DNA of 64,000 bases from NCBI RefSeq assembly GCF_003933745.1, contig NZ_RSEB01000001.1, forward strand, positions 434,001 through 498,000. Direction: 5' to 3'. Each line of letters begins with the position of its first letter. Within the stretch, counting starts at the first letter, position 1. Below the pieces are notes generated by a model. It was not told the DNA's origin, made no database searches, and was given only the letters and a program-made list of their open reading frames with translations. This document shows, in pieces, positions 8,184 to 16,381 of the stretch. This DNA comes from Glycomyces terrestris (GTDB taxonomy: Bacteria > Actinomycetota > Actinomycetes > Mycobacteriales > Micromonosporaceae). The translations under genes were made by a program, and so were the position numbers.

Positions 8184-9121
8184 ACGGCTTCCGCGAACCG
8201 ATGCTGGCCTCGCCCACCGAGCGGCGGTTCTCCAGCCCTGACTGGGTGTTCGAGCGCAAGCTCGACGGCATGCGGGCCCTCGCCGTCCGCGACGGCGGCC
8301 TGCCGCGGCTGTGGTCGCGCAACGGGCGCCGCATCGACGAGAGCTTCCCCGAGATCGTGGAGGCCCTCACCGAGCTGGGCGGGCCCCGCTTCACCGCCGA
8401 CGGCGAGATCGTCGCCTTCGACGGGAGGCAGACGAGCTTCGCGCGCCTCCAGGCCCGCATCCACCTCACCGGCGCGGCCCGCATCGCCGCCACCGGCGTC
8501 GAGGTCTACTACTACCTGTTCGACCTCCCCTCCTACGGCGGCGAGGACCTGAGCCGGGTGCCGCTGCGCGAGCGCAAGGGCCTGCTGCGGCGGGCCTTCG
8601 AGTACCGCGACCCGCTGCGGTACTCCGTCCACCGCAACACCGAGGGCGAGGCGCTGTACGCGGACGCCTGCGCGCGCGGCTGGGAGGGCCTGATCGCCAA
8701 GCGCGCCGCCTCGCGCTACCGGAGCGGCCGCTCCCGCGACTGGCTCAAGTTCAAGTGCGTGCGCGACCAGGAGTTCGTCGTCGGCGGCTTCACCGACCCG
8801 CAGGGCTCGCGCACCGGCTTCGGGGCGCTCCTGGTCGGCTACCACGACGGGCGCGGCCCGCTGCGCTACGCCGGGAAGGTGGGCACCGGCTACGACGAGC
8901 GCACCCTGCGGCTCCTGCGAGCGCGCCTGGACGCCATGGAGCAGGACGCGAGCCCCTTCACCGGCCCGATCCGCGAACCGGGCGCGCACTGGGTGCGGCC
9001 CGAGATGGTCGTCCAGGTCGGCTTCACCGAGTGGACCCCGGACGGGCGCCTGCGCCACCCCCGCTACCAGGGCGAGCGCGCCGACAAGCGCGCCGCCGAC
9101 GTCGCCCGGGAGGCGGTCTGA
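8180..9121 (+). CDS. ligD: LigD ATP-dependent DNA ligase domain as a separate protein
   Basis: 313 residues. The adenylation motif ERKLDGMR places the catalytic lysine at K27. Other nucleotidyltransferase motifs follow: LWSRNGRRI, FTADGEIVAFDG, EGLIAKRAASRYRSGRSRDW and the LKFKC motif V. The C-terminal part (from about 205: FVVGGFTDPQGSRTGFGALL) is the OB fold. It seals double-strand breaks held by Ku. It overlaps the phosphoesterase gene by four bases and precedes the polymerase gene by one base, so all three domains of LigD are made from one message as separate polypeptides. Confidence 0.93.
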   Translation: MNGFREPMLASPTERRFSSPDWVFERKLDGMRALAVRDGGLPRLWSRNGRRIDESFPEIVEALTELGGPRFTADGEIVAFDGRQTSFARLQARIHLTGAARIAATGVEVYYYLFDLPSYGGEDLSRVPLRERKGLLRRAFEYRDPLRYSVHRNTEGEALYADACARGWEGLIAKRAASRYRSGRSRDWLKFKCVRDQEFVVGGFTDPQGSRTGFGALLVGYHDGRGPLRYAGKVGTGYDERTLRLLRARLDAMEQDASPFTGPIREPGAHWVRPEMVVQVGFTEWTPDGRLRHPRYQGERADKRAADVAREAV

Positions 9122-9122
9122 C

Positions 9123-10037
9123 ATGGCGCCCACGCTCCGCATCTCCGGACACGACATCTCACTGTCCAAACTGGACAAAGAACTGTTTCCGGACGACCAC
9201 GTCAGCAAGGACGACATGCTCGTCCACTACCTGACCGTGGCCGAGGCGATGGTCCCCCACCTGGCCGGGCGGCCCCTGACGCTGCTGCGCTTCCCCGACG
9301 GGATCGGCGAGGAGGGGTTCTTCCAGAAGGACGCGCCCGCCTACTACCCCGACTGGATCCGCACCGTGGAGGTGCCGCACAAGCGCCGCGAGGGCACCGC
9401 CCGGTACGCGGTGTGCGACGACGCCGCCTCGCTGCTGTACCTGGCGAACCTGGCCGCCGTCGAGTTCCACATCTGGACCGCGACCGCCGACCGCATCGAC
9501 CACCCCGACCGGCTCGTGCTCGACTTGGACCCGCCTCCCGGCGGCGTCCCGACCCCGACGCTCCGCTCGGTCGCCAGGCGCGCCCGCGACCGGTTCGCCG
9601 AGCTGGGCCTGACCCCGTACCTCCAGGCCACCGGCGGCCGCGGCTACCACGTCGTGGCGCCGCTCGACCGGTCCCAGGACTACAAGTTCGTGCGCGACCT
9701 CGCCGGGGGCCTCGCCGCCTCGCTCGCCGCCGACGACCCGGACCTGCTCACCACCGAGCTGCGCAAGAACAAGCGCGGCGACCGGATCTTCCTCGACGTC
9801 AACCGCAACGGCCGCGCCCAGACGTTCATCGCGCCGTATTCGATGCGCGCCCGGCCCGGCGCCGCCGTCGCGACGCCGCTGGAATGGGACGAGCTGAGCC
9901 GGTCCAAGCCCGACGGGTACACCCCGGCGTCGCTGCGGCGCCGCCTCGCGCGCCGGGGCGACCCCTGGGCGGACATGGACCGCCACGCCGCCGACGCGGC
10001 CGAGGCGCGCGGACGCCTCGCGGCGCTGGAGGGCTGA
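9123..10037 (+). CDS. LigD primase-polymerase domain as a separate protein
   Basis: 304 residues of the archaeo-eukaryotic primase fold: SKLDKELFP at the N-terminus, LRFPDGIGEEGFFQKDAP, the metal-binding DLDPPPG with D134 and D136, the GGRGYHVVAPL loop and TFIAPYSMRARPGA. It adds nucleotides, often ribonucleotides, to fill gaps during end joining. The ATG lies one base after the ligase stop, which indicates tight translational coupling. The length is typical for a stand-alone polymerase domain. Confidence 0.93.
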   Translation: MAPTLRISGHDISLSKLDKELFPDDHVSKDDMLVHYLTVAEAMVPHLAGRPLTLLRFPDGIGEEGFFQKDAPAYYPDWIRTVEVPHKRREGTARYAVCDDAASLLYLANLAAVEFHIWTATADRIDHPDRLVLDLDPPPGGVPTPTLRSVARRARDRFAELGLTPYLQATGGRGYHVVAPLDRSQDYKFVRDLAGGLAASLAADDPDLLTTELRKNKRGDRIFLDVNRNGRAQTFIAPYSMRARPGAAVATPLEWDELSRSKPDGYTPASLRRRLARRGDPWADMDRHAADAAEARGRLAALEG

Positions 10038-10084
10038 CGGGTACCGGTGCGGCCGTTCGGCAAGCGCTCCTCGCGTTCCGGTCG

Positions 10085-10090
10085 TACGCT
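10085..10090 (+). promoter_or_regulatory. -10 box for a leaderless ligase-like gene
   Basis: TACGCT ends six bases before the GTG at 10097, the spacing expected if transcription begins at the start codon. Confidence 0.45.
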
Positions 10091-10096
10091 CGGGCG

Positions 10097-10720
10097 GTGG
10101 AGGAGGCGCCGGAGCTCATGCTCGCCACCGCCGGGGCGCTGCCGACGGCGGGCGGCTGGGCGTACGAGTTCAAATGGGACGGCGCGCGCGTCCTGTGCGA
10201 GACCGGCGGCGGGCACTGGCGGCTGCGGACCCGGCACGGTGAGGACGTCGCCTGGCGGTTCCCCGAACTCGCCGCGATCGCCTCGATCGGCGACGCGGTC
10301 CTCGACGGCGAGCTGGTGGTCTTCACCGACCGCCTCCCGGACCTGGAGGCCACGGTGGCGCGGCTGCGGGCCGGGCCCGAGGAGGTCGAGGGGCTGGCGG
10401 CCGCGACGCCGGCCACGGTCCTCGTGTTCGACCTGCTCCGCCGCGACGGCGCCGACCTGCGGGGCGAGCCGTACGTCCACCGGCGCGTCGCCCTCGACGG
10501 CCTCGGGCTGACCAGGGAGCGCTGGGCGGTGCCGCCGTGGTCGGACAACCGGATCGCGATGGTCGCCGCCGCGCACGCGCACGGCCTCGACGGCGTCGTG
10601 GCCAAGCGGCTGAACAGCCCCTACGTCGGCGGGCCGTCCCGGTTCTGGATCACCGACCGGCACGCGGACACCGTGCCGCGGCCGCGGTTCCTGCGGGCCC
10701 GCTTCGACCGGTTCGACTGA
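10097..10720 (+). CDS. short ligase-like adenylation-domain protein, motif V lost
   Basis: 207 residues from a GTG chosen because of the -10 box immediately upstream. It contains adenylation motif I (EFKWDGAR, K26), motif III (VLDGELVVF) and motif IV (DGVVAKRL), so it belongs to the ATP-dependent ligase superfamily. The usual Trp-x-Lys-x-Lys of motif V is replaced by FWITDRH, and the protein then ends without an OB fold. Complete ligation looks impossible; self-adenylation, RNA- or nucleotide-directed transfer, or a regulatory role in the Ku/LigD pathway are alternatives. It lies 59 bases after the polymerase gene but seems to have its own promoter. Confidence 0.75.
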   Translation: MEEAPELMLATAGALPTAGGWAYEFKWDGARVLCETGGGHWRLRTRHGEDVAWRFPELAAIASIGDAVLDGELVVFTDRLPDLEATVARLRAGPEEVEGLAAATPATVLVFDLLRRDGADLRGEPYVHRRVALDGLGLTRERWAVPPWSDNRIAMVAAAHAHGLDGVVAKRLNSPYVGGPSRFWITDRHADTVPRPRFLRARFDRFD

Positions 10721-10770
10721 GGGACGGCGCGCCGACGCTCGTCCGGGCGGCTTCACCGGACTCGCGGGAC

Positions 10771-11331
10771 TCAGGCCGCGGGCCAGGCGGCCGGGTAGCG
10801 CTTGGCGGCCCGGCGGTGCTGACGGCGCAGATCGCGCCGCTCGGCGTCGGTGAGGTGGTCCTCCATGACGATGCCGCGCAGGTGGTCGGTCTCGTGCTGG
10901 AGGCAGCGCGCGAGGGTGCCGGTGCCCTTGACGGTGACGGGCTGCCCGAACTGGTCCTGGCCGTGGCAGACCGCGAAGTCGGGGCGCGCGACGGGCAGGT
11001 AGGCGCCGGGCAGCGAGAGGCAGCCTTCGAGGCCGGTCTCGTCCACCGGGTCGGCGGCGAGCTCGATGCGCGGATTGCACACCAGGCCCTGGTGGCGGCG
11101 GCCGTACGCGTCGTGGCAGTCGTACACGAAGACGGCGAGGTCGACGCCGACCTGCGGCGCGGCCAGCCCCGCGCCCTCGGCGGCGGCGTTGGTCGCGAAC
11201 ATGTCGCACAGCAGGTTCCACAGCTCCGGACCGAACTCGGTCACCGGCGCGCTCGGGCGGTGCAGCACCGGCGTGCCCCACCGGGTGATCGGCCGTGCGG
11301 TCCCCGAGGCGAGCAGTTCCTCCAGCGGCAT
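10771..11331 (-). CDS. def: peptide deformylase
   Basis: 186 residues with all three deformylase motifs: GAGLAAPQ (53-60), EGCLS (102-106, Cys is a metal ligand) and QHETDH (145-150, two His ligands plus the catalytic Glu). It removes the formyl group from new proteins in the cytosol. The C-terminal extension is basic (RRDLRRQHRRAAKRY). The gene is convergent with the ligase-like gene. Several actinobacteria carry more than one def copy, and there is no fmt or other translation gene next to it, so it may be an accessory copy. Confidence 0.93.
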   Translation of the reverse strand: MPLEELLASGTARPITRWGTPVLHRPSAPVTEFGPELWNLLCDMFATNAAAEGAGLAAPQVGVDLAVFVYDCHDAYGRRHQGLVCNPRIELAADPVDETGLEGCLSLPGAYLPVARPDFAVCHGQDQFGQPVTVKGTGTLARCLQHETDHLRGIVMEDHLTDAERRDLRRQHRRAAKRYPAAWPAA

Positions 11332-11369
11332 GGGCGGCCTTCCTTTCCGTCGAGCGGGACCATCATAGT

Positions 11370-11400
11370 CGCCGCTCGCCGGCGGGGTCTGCGAGCGGCG
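11370..11400. terminator. possible terminator hairpin
   Basis: Ten-base arms (CGCCGCTCGC and its complement) around an 11-base loop, in the 161-base gap between the hypothetical gene at 11493-12341 and def. It could end the former, but the loop is long and there is no T-run. Confidence 0.35.
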
Positions 11401-11492
11401 AGTGCCGCCCGGCGACGAAGACGTCGGCGCACAGCAGCGAAGCGGGGGATGCGGCGCTCCAGGCCGAACCCGGCCCGCTTCGGGCACCGGGC

Positions 11493-12341
11493 CTACCAGG
11501 AGGCGGTCAGGGCGGACTGCGCGGCGCGGATCGCCTCGCGGATCTCGGCGGCGAGGCCGTGGCGGCCGTCGTCGCCGAACAGGTCGGTGCGCATGAACGT
11601 CAGGTCGCGCACGCGCCCGTACCGGTCCAGGGTGGCGCGGCACAGGCGGCTGGACGAGTACGCCTCGCAGCGGTACGCGTCGCCGCCGCCGCGCCCGGAG
11701 CCGATCTCGGGGAAGTCGTCGTGGACGCCCAGCTCCTTCGCGCGGGCCCACCGCTGCTTCTCGGCGGCCACCCACGCGCGGATGACGGCCTTGCCGATCG
11801 ACCTGCCGCCCAGGCGCTCCGCGCCGCGCAGGAGGTCGAGCGAACGGAGCATGCCGTCGAGGCCGATCGCCAGCGCGACGACGTGCTGCGCGTCGGACCC
11901 GGTGAACTCGGGCTCCTCCGGGCCGGCGGCGGCGCCGGCCGGGACGAGGGTCCGCGAGGCGGCGGCGACGACCTGGTCGGCGCGCGAGCGGAAGCCCGGG
12001 TGGCGCTTCGCGATCTCGCGGATGACCAGGTGCTGCGCCGTGAGGACCTGGCGGGGGTGGATCCCGCCGCCGGGCCCGCCCTCGGCGCGCACGACCCGCC
12101 GCACGCCGCCGGCGTACTGGGGGTGGCGGTCGGCGACCTGGTCGATGAACTCCTCCAGCAGCTCGCGCGAGGGGCGGTGTCCGAAGTGGTGGGCCATCGC
12201 CTTCGCGTACACGCGGTTGACGGTGTCGCGGTAGGCGATCCGCTCCCGGTCGGGCAGCGCCCGGTACGCGATGCGGGCATCGCGGGCGCCGGTCTGGATA
12301 TACGAAACGAGCGCCCCGGGTCCGGGCACTGGTCGGGACAT
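11493..12341 (-). CDS. hypothetical protein
   Basis: 282 residues, not recognised. It is soluble and largely helical, with no signal peptide or membrane segment. The first 130 residues are rich in Arg, His and Tyr (ARIAYRALPDRERIAYRDTV). The middle has QHVVALAIGLDGMLRSLDLLRG, and the last third contains two cysteines (YRCEAY, RLCRATL) in a beta-prone segment. Codon use matches its neighbours. It stands alone between def and the xylanase, separated by 161 and 120 bases. Confidence 0.6.
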   Translation of the reverse strand: MSRPVPGPGALVSYIQTGARDARIAYRALPDRERIAYRDTVNRVYAKAMAHHFGHRPSRELLEEFIDQVADRHPQYAGGVRRVVRAEGGPGGGIHPRQVLTAQHLVIREIAKRHPGFRSRADQVVAAASRTLVPAGAAAGPEEPEFTGSDAQHVVALAIGLDGMLRSLDLLRGAERLGGRSIGKAVIRAWVAAEKQRWARAKELGVHDDFPEIGSGRGGGDAYRCEAYSSSRLCRATLDRYGRVRDLTFMRTDLFGDDGRHGLAAEIREAIRAAQSALTASW

Positions 12342-12461
12342 CGGCGTCCTTGCTCTGAACGGGCCGCCTGGAGCGGCGGCGGGCGGGCGGATTGCGCCGA
12401 GTGTACGAACCTCCGCCCAGCCCGTCCCGGCCGAACCCCCCGCCCCTCCAGGCGCTCGCGG

Positions 12462-13697
12462 CTACCGCAGCTCGGCCGCCACGGCCGCCTCGCCGGACGC
12501 GTCGAGCGTGAACTCGGCGGTGCGGCCCTCGTGCGTGATCCGGTAGTCGCCGAGGAAGCCGGTCAGGCGCAGGCGCCCGTCGGCGTCGGTGGCGACGGTG
12601 GTCGGCGGGGTGCCCCACTCGGTGTTGACGAGGTGGTGGAGGCGCTCGTAGGAGGGCTTGGGGGTGCCGTCGGCGCGCACGAGCCCGCCGGGGGCGCCGA
12701 GCCACATGCCGGCGTCGCACATGCCCCAGTAGGTGACGGCCTCGACCGAGGGGTGCGCGAGCAGCGTCCGGTAGTGCCGTTCGATCTCGTCCGCTTGGCG
12801 CGCTTCGCCTTCGGGGGTGGAGGGCCAGGAGTCGACCTGGTAGTCGTTGAGGTCCTCGATGTGGGGCGGCATGATCTCGCCGGAGAGGAGGGTCGTCTCG
12901 GTGAAGTGGATGGGCAGGCCGTAGCGGGAGAAGCGGTCGAGGATCGCCTCGGTCTTCTCCTCGCCCCAGTAGCCCTGGTGCATGTGGCTCTGGAGGCCGA
13001 GCACGTCGATCTTGATCCCGGCTTCGAGGACGCCCTCGATGAGGCATTCGTAGGCCGCGGACATGTCGAAGTCGTTGAGCAGCAGCACGGCGTTCGGGTT
13101 CGCCTCGCGGGCGGCGTCGAAGACCAGGCGCACCATGGGGATGCGGCCGATGTCGCGGCACAGGCGGGTGATGCCGTTGTCGTACTTGTCGAAGATCGGC
13201 ATGATGACGACCTCGTTGATGACGTCCCACATGTCGATGACGCCGGCGAAGTCGCTCGCGTCGCGGAGGATGCGGTCGACCTGGGCGCGGGCGATCTCCT
13301 CGTTGTCGAGGTCGAGGAGCCAGTCGGCGGTGACGGTGTGCCAGGCGAGGGGGTGGCCCTTGACGGGGTGGCCGCGGTCGGCGAACCACTTGGCGGCTTG
13401 GAGGAGGCGCTCGGTGTCGGGCTTGCCGCGCTCGGGTTCGAAGCGGCCCCAGTAGAACGGGAGCGTCGCGAAGTTGAAGACGCCCTCCCACAGCTCGGCG
13501 TCGCGCTGGGCCCGCGCGGGGTCGGCGGCGGTGCCGTTGGCGTGGTCGATGAGGTCGAACCCGATGCAGCCGAACAGGAACCGGTGCCTGGTCTGCTCGA
13601 CGACGACTTCGCGTCCGGCGAGGGGCTCGCCGTCGCGGGTGAGGGTGACGACGGCGTCGGCCGTGCGGTGCGCGAACCGACCGGAAGTTTCAGACAT
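12462..13697 (-). CDS. GH10 endo-beta-1,4-xylanase, apparently cytosolic
   Basis: 411 residues. The GH10 barrel (about 35-340) shows KGHPLAWH near 113-120, WDVINEV with the acid/base E162 and HFTETTL with the nucleophile E267. A short beta-rich tail (about 350-411) ends the protein. There is no signal peptide: the N-terminus (MSETSGRFAHRTADAVVTLT) is polar. It is therefore probably an intracellular enzyme acting on imported xylo-oligosaccharides, unlike typical secreted GH10 xylanases. A longer start at 13714 exists in another frame and is not used. Two copies of a 12-bp operator-like repeat sit at and just before the start. Confidence 0.88.
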   Translation of the reverse strand: MSETSGRFAHRTADAVVTLTRDGEPLAGREVVVEQTRHRFLFGCIGFDLIDHANGTAADPARAQRDAELWEGVFNFATLPFYWGRFEPERGKPDTERLLQAAKWFADRGHPVKGHPLAWHTVTADWLLDLDNEEIARAQVDRILRDASDFAGVIDMWDVINEVVIMPIFDKYDNGITRLCRDIGRIPMVRLVFDAAREANPNAVLLLNDFDMSAAYECLIEGVLEAGIKIDVLGLQSHMHQGYWGEEKTEAILDRFSRYGLPIHFTETTLLSGEIMPPHIEDLNDYQVDSWPSTPEGEARQADEIERHYRTLLAHPSVEAVTYWGMCDAGMWLGAPGGLVRADGTPKPSYERLHHLVNTEWGTPPTTVATDADGRLRLTGFLGDYRITHEGRTAEFTLDASGEAAVAAELR

Positions 13698-13726
13698 GTG
13701 GCGCTACTTTCCATGGAAGTTTCAGA
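13683..13726. promoter_or_regulatory. candidate xylanase operator, direct repeats
   Basis: GGAAGTTTCAGA occurs at 13683-13694, overlapping codons 2-5 of the xylanase gene, and again at 13715-13726, a spacing of 32 bp, about three helical turns. The second copy overlaps the palindrome TTCCATGGAA at 13709-13718. The GAAAC/TTTC character resembles operators of actinobacterial xylan-utilisation LacI regulators; that parallel is an inference. Confidence 0.45.
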
Positions 13727-13842
13727 GCCATTTCAGCACCCCGGCGGCCGCGGGTCAAGGGCGCGGCCGTGGCAGGAATGGCACCCGGGATGTCGATCGA
13801 GACACTGGATCGACCGCATCGGTTGCGGCCATAGTGGTTCCC

Positions 13843-13899
13843 ATGAACGAGCGCGACGAGAAGCGAGTCTTGAGGAACCGGCGCGGAGGGCTGACATGA
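13843..13899 (+). CDS. possible 18-codon leader peptide
   Basis: ATG at 13843 opens an 18-residue frame (MNERDEKRVLRNRRGGLT) whose TGA overlaps the next gene's ATG in ATGA. A CATAGT hexamer ends seven bases before the ATG. The overlap suggests coupling, but the peptide is short and unverified. Confidence 0.25.
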   Translation: MNERDEKRVLRNRRGGLT

Positions 13900-14093
13900 G
13901 CGCGCCACCGGACGGGCTGCCCGTCTACCGAGTGCTGACCGGCCCCGACGACTCGGCGTTCTGCCGCCGGGTGAGCGAGGCGCTGGCCGCCGGGTACGAG
14001 CTGCACGGCGGTCCGGCCGTCACGTTCGACGGCGAGCGGGTCATCGTGGCGCAGGCGGTCCTCTGGCCCGGGCCGCGGGGAAAGCGCGAATAG
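13896..14093 (+). CDS. DUF1737 family protein
   Basis: 65 residues. YRVLTGPDDSAFCRRVSEAL, then GYELHGGPAVTFDGERVIVAQAV, matches DUF1737, a small alpha/beta protein of unknown function. The start is placed at the ATG preceded by CGGAGG. It may be translationally coupled to the 18-codon frame upstream. It is divergent from the xylanase and convergent with the aldo/keto reductase, separated from it by a perfect palindromic terminator. Confidence 0.75.
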   Translation: MSAPPDGLPVYRVLTGPDDSAFCRRVSEALAAGYELHGGPAVTFDGERVIVAQAVLWPGPRGKRE

Positions 14094-14126
14094 GCGCGTG
14101 CGCCGGCCGCGGCCGGCGCACGCGCC
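14093..14126. terminator. bidirectional terminator palindrome
   Basis: A perfect 34-bp palindrome with no loop bases at its centre (GGCC/GGCC flanking GC) between two convergent genes. It begins at the last base of the DUF1737 stop codon. Confidence 0.75.
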
Positions 14127-14133
14127 GGACCGT

Positions 14134-15105
14134 CTACCAGGCGTAGGCCTCGGGGGCGGCGCCGCCGGGGCCGGGGAAGAGCTCGTCGAGGGTGGCGAGG
14201 TCCTTCTCGGTGAGCTCGACGTCGAGGGCGGCGACGGCGTCCTCGAGCTGGGACATGACGCGCGGGCCGATGATCGGTCCGGTGACGCCGGGCCGGCTCA
14301 GGACCCAGGCGAGGCCGAGGACGGCGGGCGCGATGCCCTTCTCGGCGGCGAGCGCCTCGTAGCCTTCGAGGGCGGGGCGGTGCTGCTCGATGCGCTCGGC
14401 CATGTGGGCCCCGGCGCGGCGGCCGGTCGCGGCGGTCTCGCCGAGGACGCCGCCGAGGAGCCCGCCGGCGAGCGGGGACCAGGGGATGACGCCGAGGCCG
14501 TACCGCTGCGAGGCGGGGACGACCTCGAGTTCGATGTGGCGGTTGACGAGGCTGTAGATCGACTGCTCGGAGACGAGGCCGTAGCTGCCGCGCCTGGCGG
14601 CCTGCTCGTTGGCCTGCGCGATCATCCAGCCAGCGAAGTTCGAGGAGCCGGAGTAGACGACCTTGCCCTGGGCGACGAGGACGTCGATCGCCTCCCAGAT
14701 CTCCTCCCAGGGGACGGAGCGGTCGACGTGGTGGAACTGGTAGAGGTCGATCCGGTCGGTCTGGAGCCGCCGCAGGGAGGCGTCGACCTGGGCGCGGATG
14801 CTGTAGGCGGAGAGGCCGCGGTCGTTGGGGCCCTCCCCCATCGCGCCGTAGACCTTGGTGGCGAGCACGACCTGGTCGCGGGCCTCGGGGCGGGCGGCGA
14901 ACCAGCGGCCGATGATCTCCTCGGTCCAGCCCTTGCGGTCGCGGCCGTAGACGTTGGCGGTGTCGAAGAAGTTGACGCCGAGTTCGAGCGCGCGGTCCAT
15001 GATCCGGTGCGCGTCGGCCTCGTCGGTCTCGGGACCGAAGTTCATGGTGCCGAGGACGATGCGCGAGACCTTGACGCCCGCGCGGCCGAGTTGGGTGTAT
15101 TCCAT
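14134..15105 (-). CDS. aldo/keto reductase
   Basis: 323 residues of the AKR barrel: RIVLGTMNFG near 15-24, NFFDTANVYGRD containing the catalytic Asp and Tyr, VVLATKVYG with the catalytic Lys, YQFHHVD with the catalytic His, and the C-terminal NADP-binding ITGPIIGPRVMSQLEDAV-like segment (here VTGPIIGPR). It resembles the YajO/YeaE-type reductases that reduce sugar aldehydes or other carbonyls with NADPH. The substrate is unknown. It is divergent from the deoxyribosyltransferase-Nudix gene with 105 bases between. Confidence 0.9.
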   Translation of the reverse strand: MEYTQLGRAGVKVSRIVLGTMNFGPETDEADAHRIMDRALELGVNFFDTANVYGRDRKGWTEEIIGRWFAARPEARDQVVLATKVYGAMGEGPNDRGLSAYSIRAQVDASLRRLQTDRIDLYQFHHVDRSVPWEEIWEAIDVLVAQGKVVYSGSSNFAGWMIAQANEQAARRGSYGLVSEQSIYSLVNRHIELEVVPASQRYGLGVIPWSPLAGGLLGGVLGETAATGRRAGAHMAERIEQHRPALEGYEALAAEKGIAPAVLGLAWVLSRPGVTGPIIGPRVMSQLEDAVAALDVELTEKDLATLDELFPGPGGAAPEAYAW

Positions 15106-15210
15106 TGGTCCTCCAGTGGGTCGCTCCCATCGTAGTCGCGCGGAACGCCTGTTCACCCCTCGCGCGGCAGTAGACTGGGGCGGCCCGCAGGCGCGTCGAG
15201 AGGAGTCCCG

Positions 15211-16380
15211 GTGGCATCCGAGGTCGTTGTGGTGCATGCGAACGAGACGCCGCCCGAGTGGTGGGACGCGGCGGTGTTCCTCGCCGGGCCGCTGCCGCGC
15301 TCGGCGGCGGTCCCCTCGTGGAACCCGGAGGCGGTGCGGCACCTGCGCGAGCGGTGGCGGCACGACGGCCGACTCGTGGTGTTCACGCCGGAGCTGCGCG
15401 AGGGCGTGCTCGCCGACTACACCGGGCAGATCGAGTGGGAGCACCGCGGCCTGCACGACGCGGACGTGATCCTGTTCTGGGTGCCGCGGGACCTGGAGAC
15501 CATGCCCGCGTTGACGACGAACATCGAGTACGGCGCCTGGTACGACTCGGGGAAGGTGGTCTTCGGGGCGCCCCCGTCGGCGCCGAAGAACGAGTACCTG
15601 CGGTACCTGGCGGAGTCGCGCGGGGTGCCGGTCGCCGACCGGCTCGACGCCGCCGCGGGCGCGGCCCTGGATCTGATCGGGGCCGGGGCGCGCCGCGAGG
15701 GCGGGGAGCGGTCGGTGCCGCTCCTGGTGTGGCGCACCGAGAGCTTCCAGACCTGGTACGGCGCGCAGCGCGCGGCCGGGAACGTCCTCGAAGGCGCGCG
15801 TCTGGAGTGGACGTTCCGGGTCGGGGCGCGCCGGGAGGCGGTCGTGTACTGGGCGGCGCACGTCCAGGTGCGGGTCGCGGCCGAGGACCGGGTGAAGTCG
15901 AACGAGGTGGTGATCTCGCGGCCGGACACGGCGCAGGTGCTGCTGTACCGGCCCGGGCCCTCGCTCGACGAGACGGCGGTGGTGCTGGTGCGCGAGTTCC
16001 GTTCGCCCGCTTCGACCGCCGACGGGTTCGTGCACGAGCTGCCCGGCGGCAGCAGCCGCGAGGAGTCCGACCCGGCGGCGCAGGCGCTCGCGGAGGTCCG
16101 GGAGGAGACGGGGCTGCGCCTGACGGCGGACCGCTTGCGGCCCATCGGGTCCCGTCAGGTGGCGGCCACGATGTCGGGCCACCGGGCGCACCTGTTCGCC
16201 GCCGAGGTCACCGAGGCCGAGCTGCGGTGGCTGGCCGAGCAGCGGGGCACCGCGCACGGCGAGGGCGACTCCGAGCGGACCTGGGTCGAGATCGCCACGT
16301 GGGGCGAGGTCCGCAAGCGCGGCCTGGCCGACTGGGCGACGCTTGGCATGATCGCGCAGGCGCTCGACCTCGCGCCCTAG
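15211..16380 (+). CDS. nucleoside 2-deoxyribosyltransferase-like / Nudix hydrolase fusion
   Basis: 389 residues from a GTG preceded by GAGAGGAG. The N-terminal part (about 1-150) has the deoxyribosyltransferase-like pattern VFLAGPLPR, then ADYTGQIEWEHRGLHDADVILFWVPR and TTNIEYGAW. A middle segment of about 90 residues is not recognised. The C-terminal part (about 250-389) is a Nudix fold with LPGGSSREESDPAAQALAEV followed by REETGL; two consensus positions (first Glu, and the Arg before Glu-Val) are altered but the core Glu residues remain. The fusion suggests paired cleavage of a nucleoside and of an ADP-ribose- or nucleotide-like product. The role is inferred. Confidence 0.78.
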   Translation: MASEVVVVHANETPPEWWDAAVFLAGPLPRSAAVPSWNPEAVRHLRERWRHDGRLVVFTPELREGVLADYTGQIEWEHRGLHDADVILFWVPRDLETMPALTTNIEYGAWYDSGKVVFGAPPSAPKNEYLRYLAESRGVPVADRLDAAAGAALDLIGAGARREGGERSVPLLVWRTESFQTWYGAQRAAGNVLEGARLEWTFRVGARREAVVYWAAHVQVRVAAEDRVKSNEVVISRPDTAQVLLYRPGPSLDETAVVLVREFRSPASTADGFVHELPGGSSREESDPAAQALAEVREETGLRLTADRLRPIGSRQVAATMSGHRAHLFAAEVTEAELRWLAEQRGTAHGEGDSERTWVEIATWGEVRKRGLADWATLGMIAQALDLAP

Positions 16381-16381
16381 C

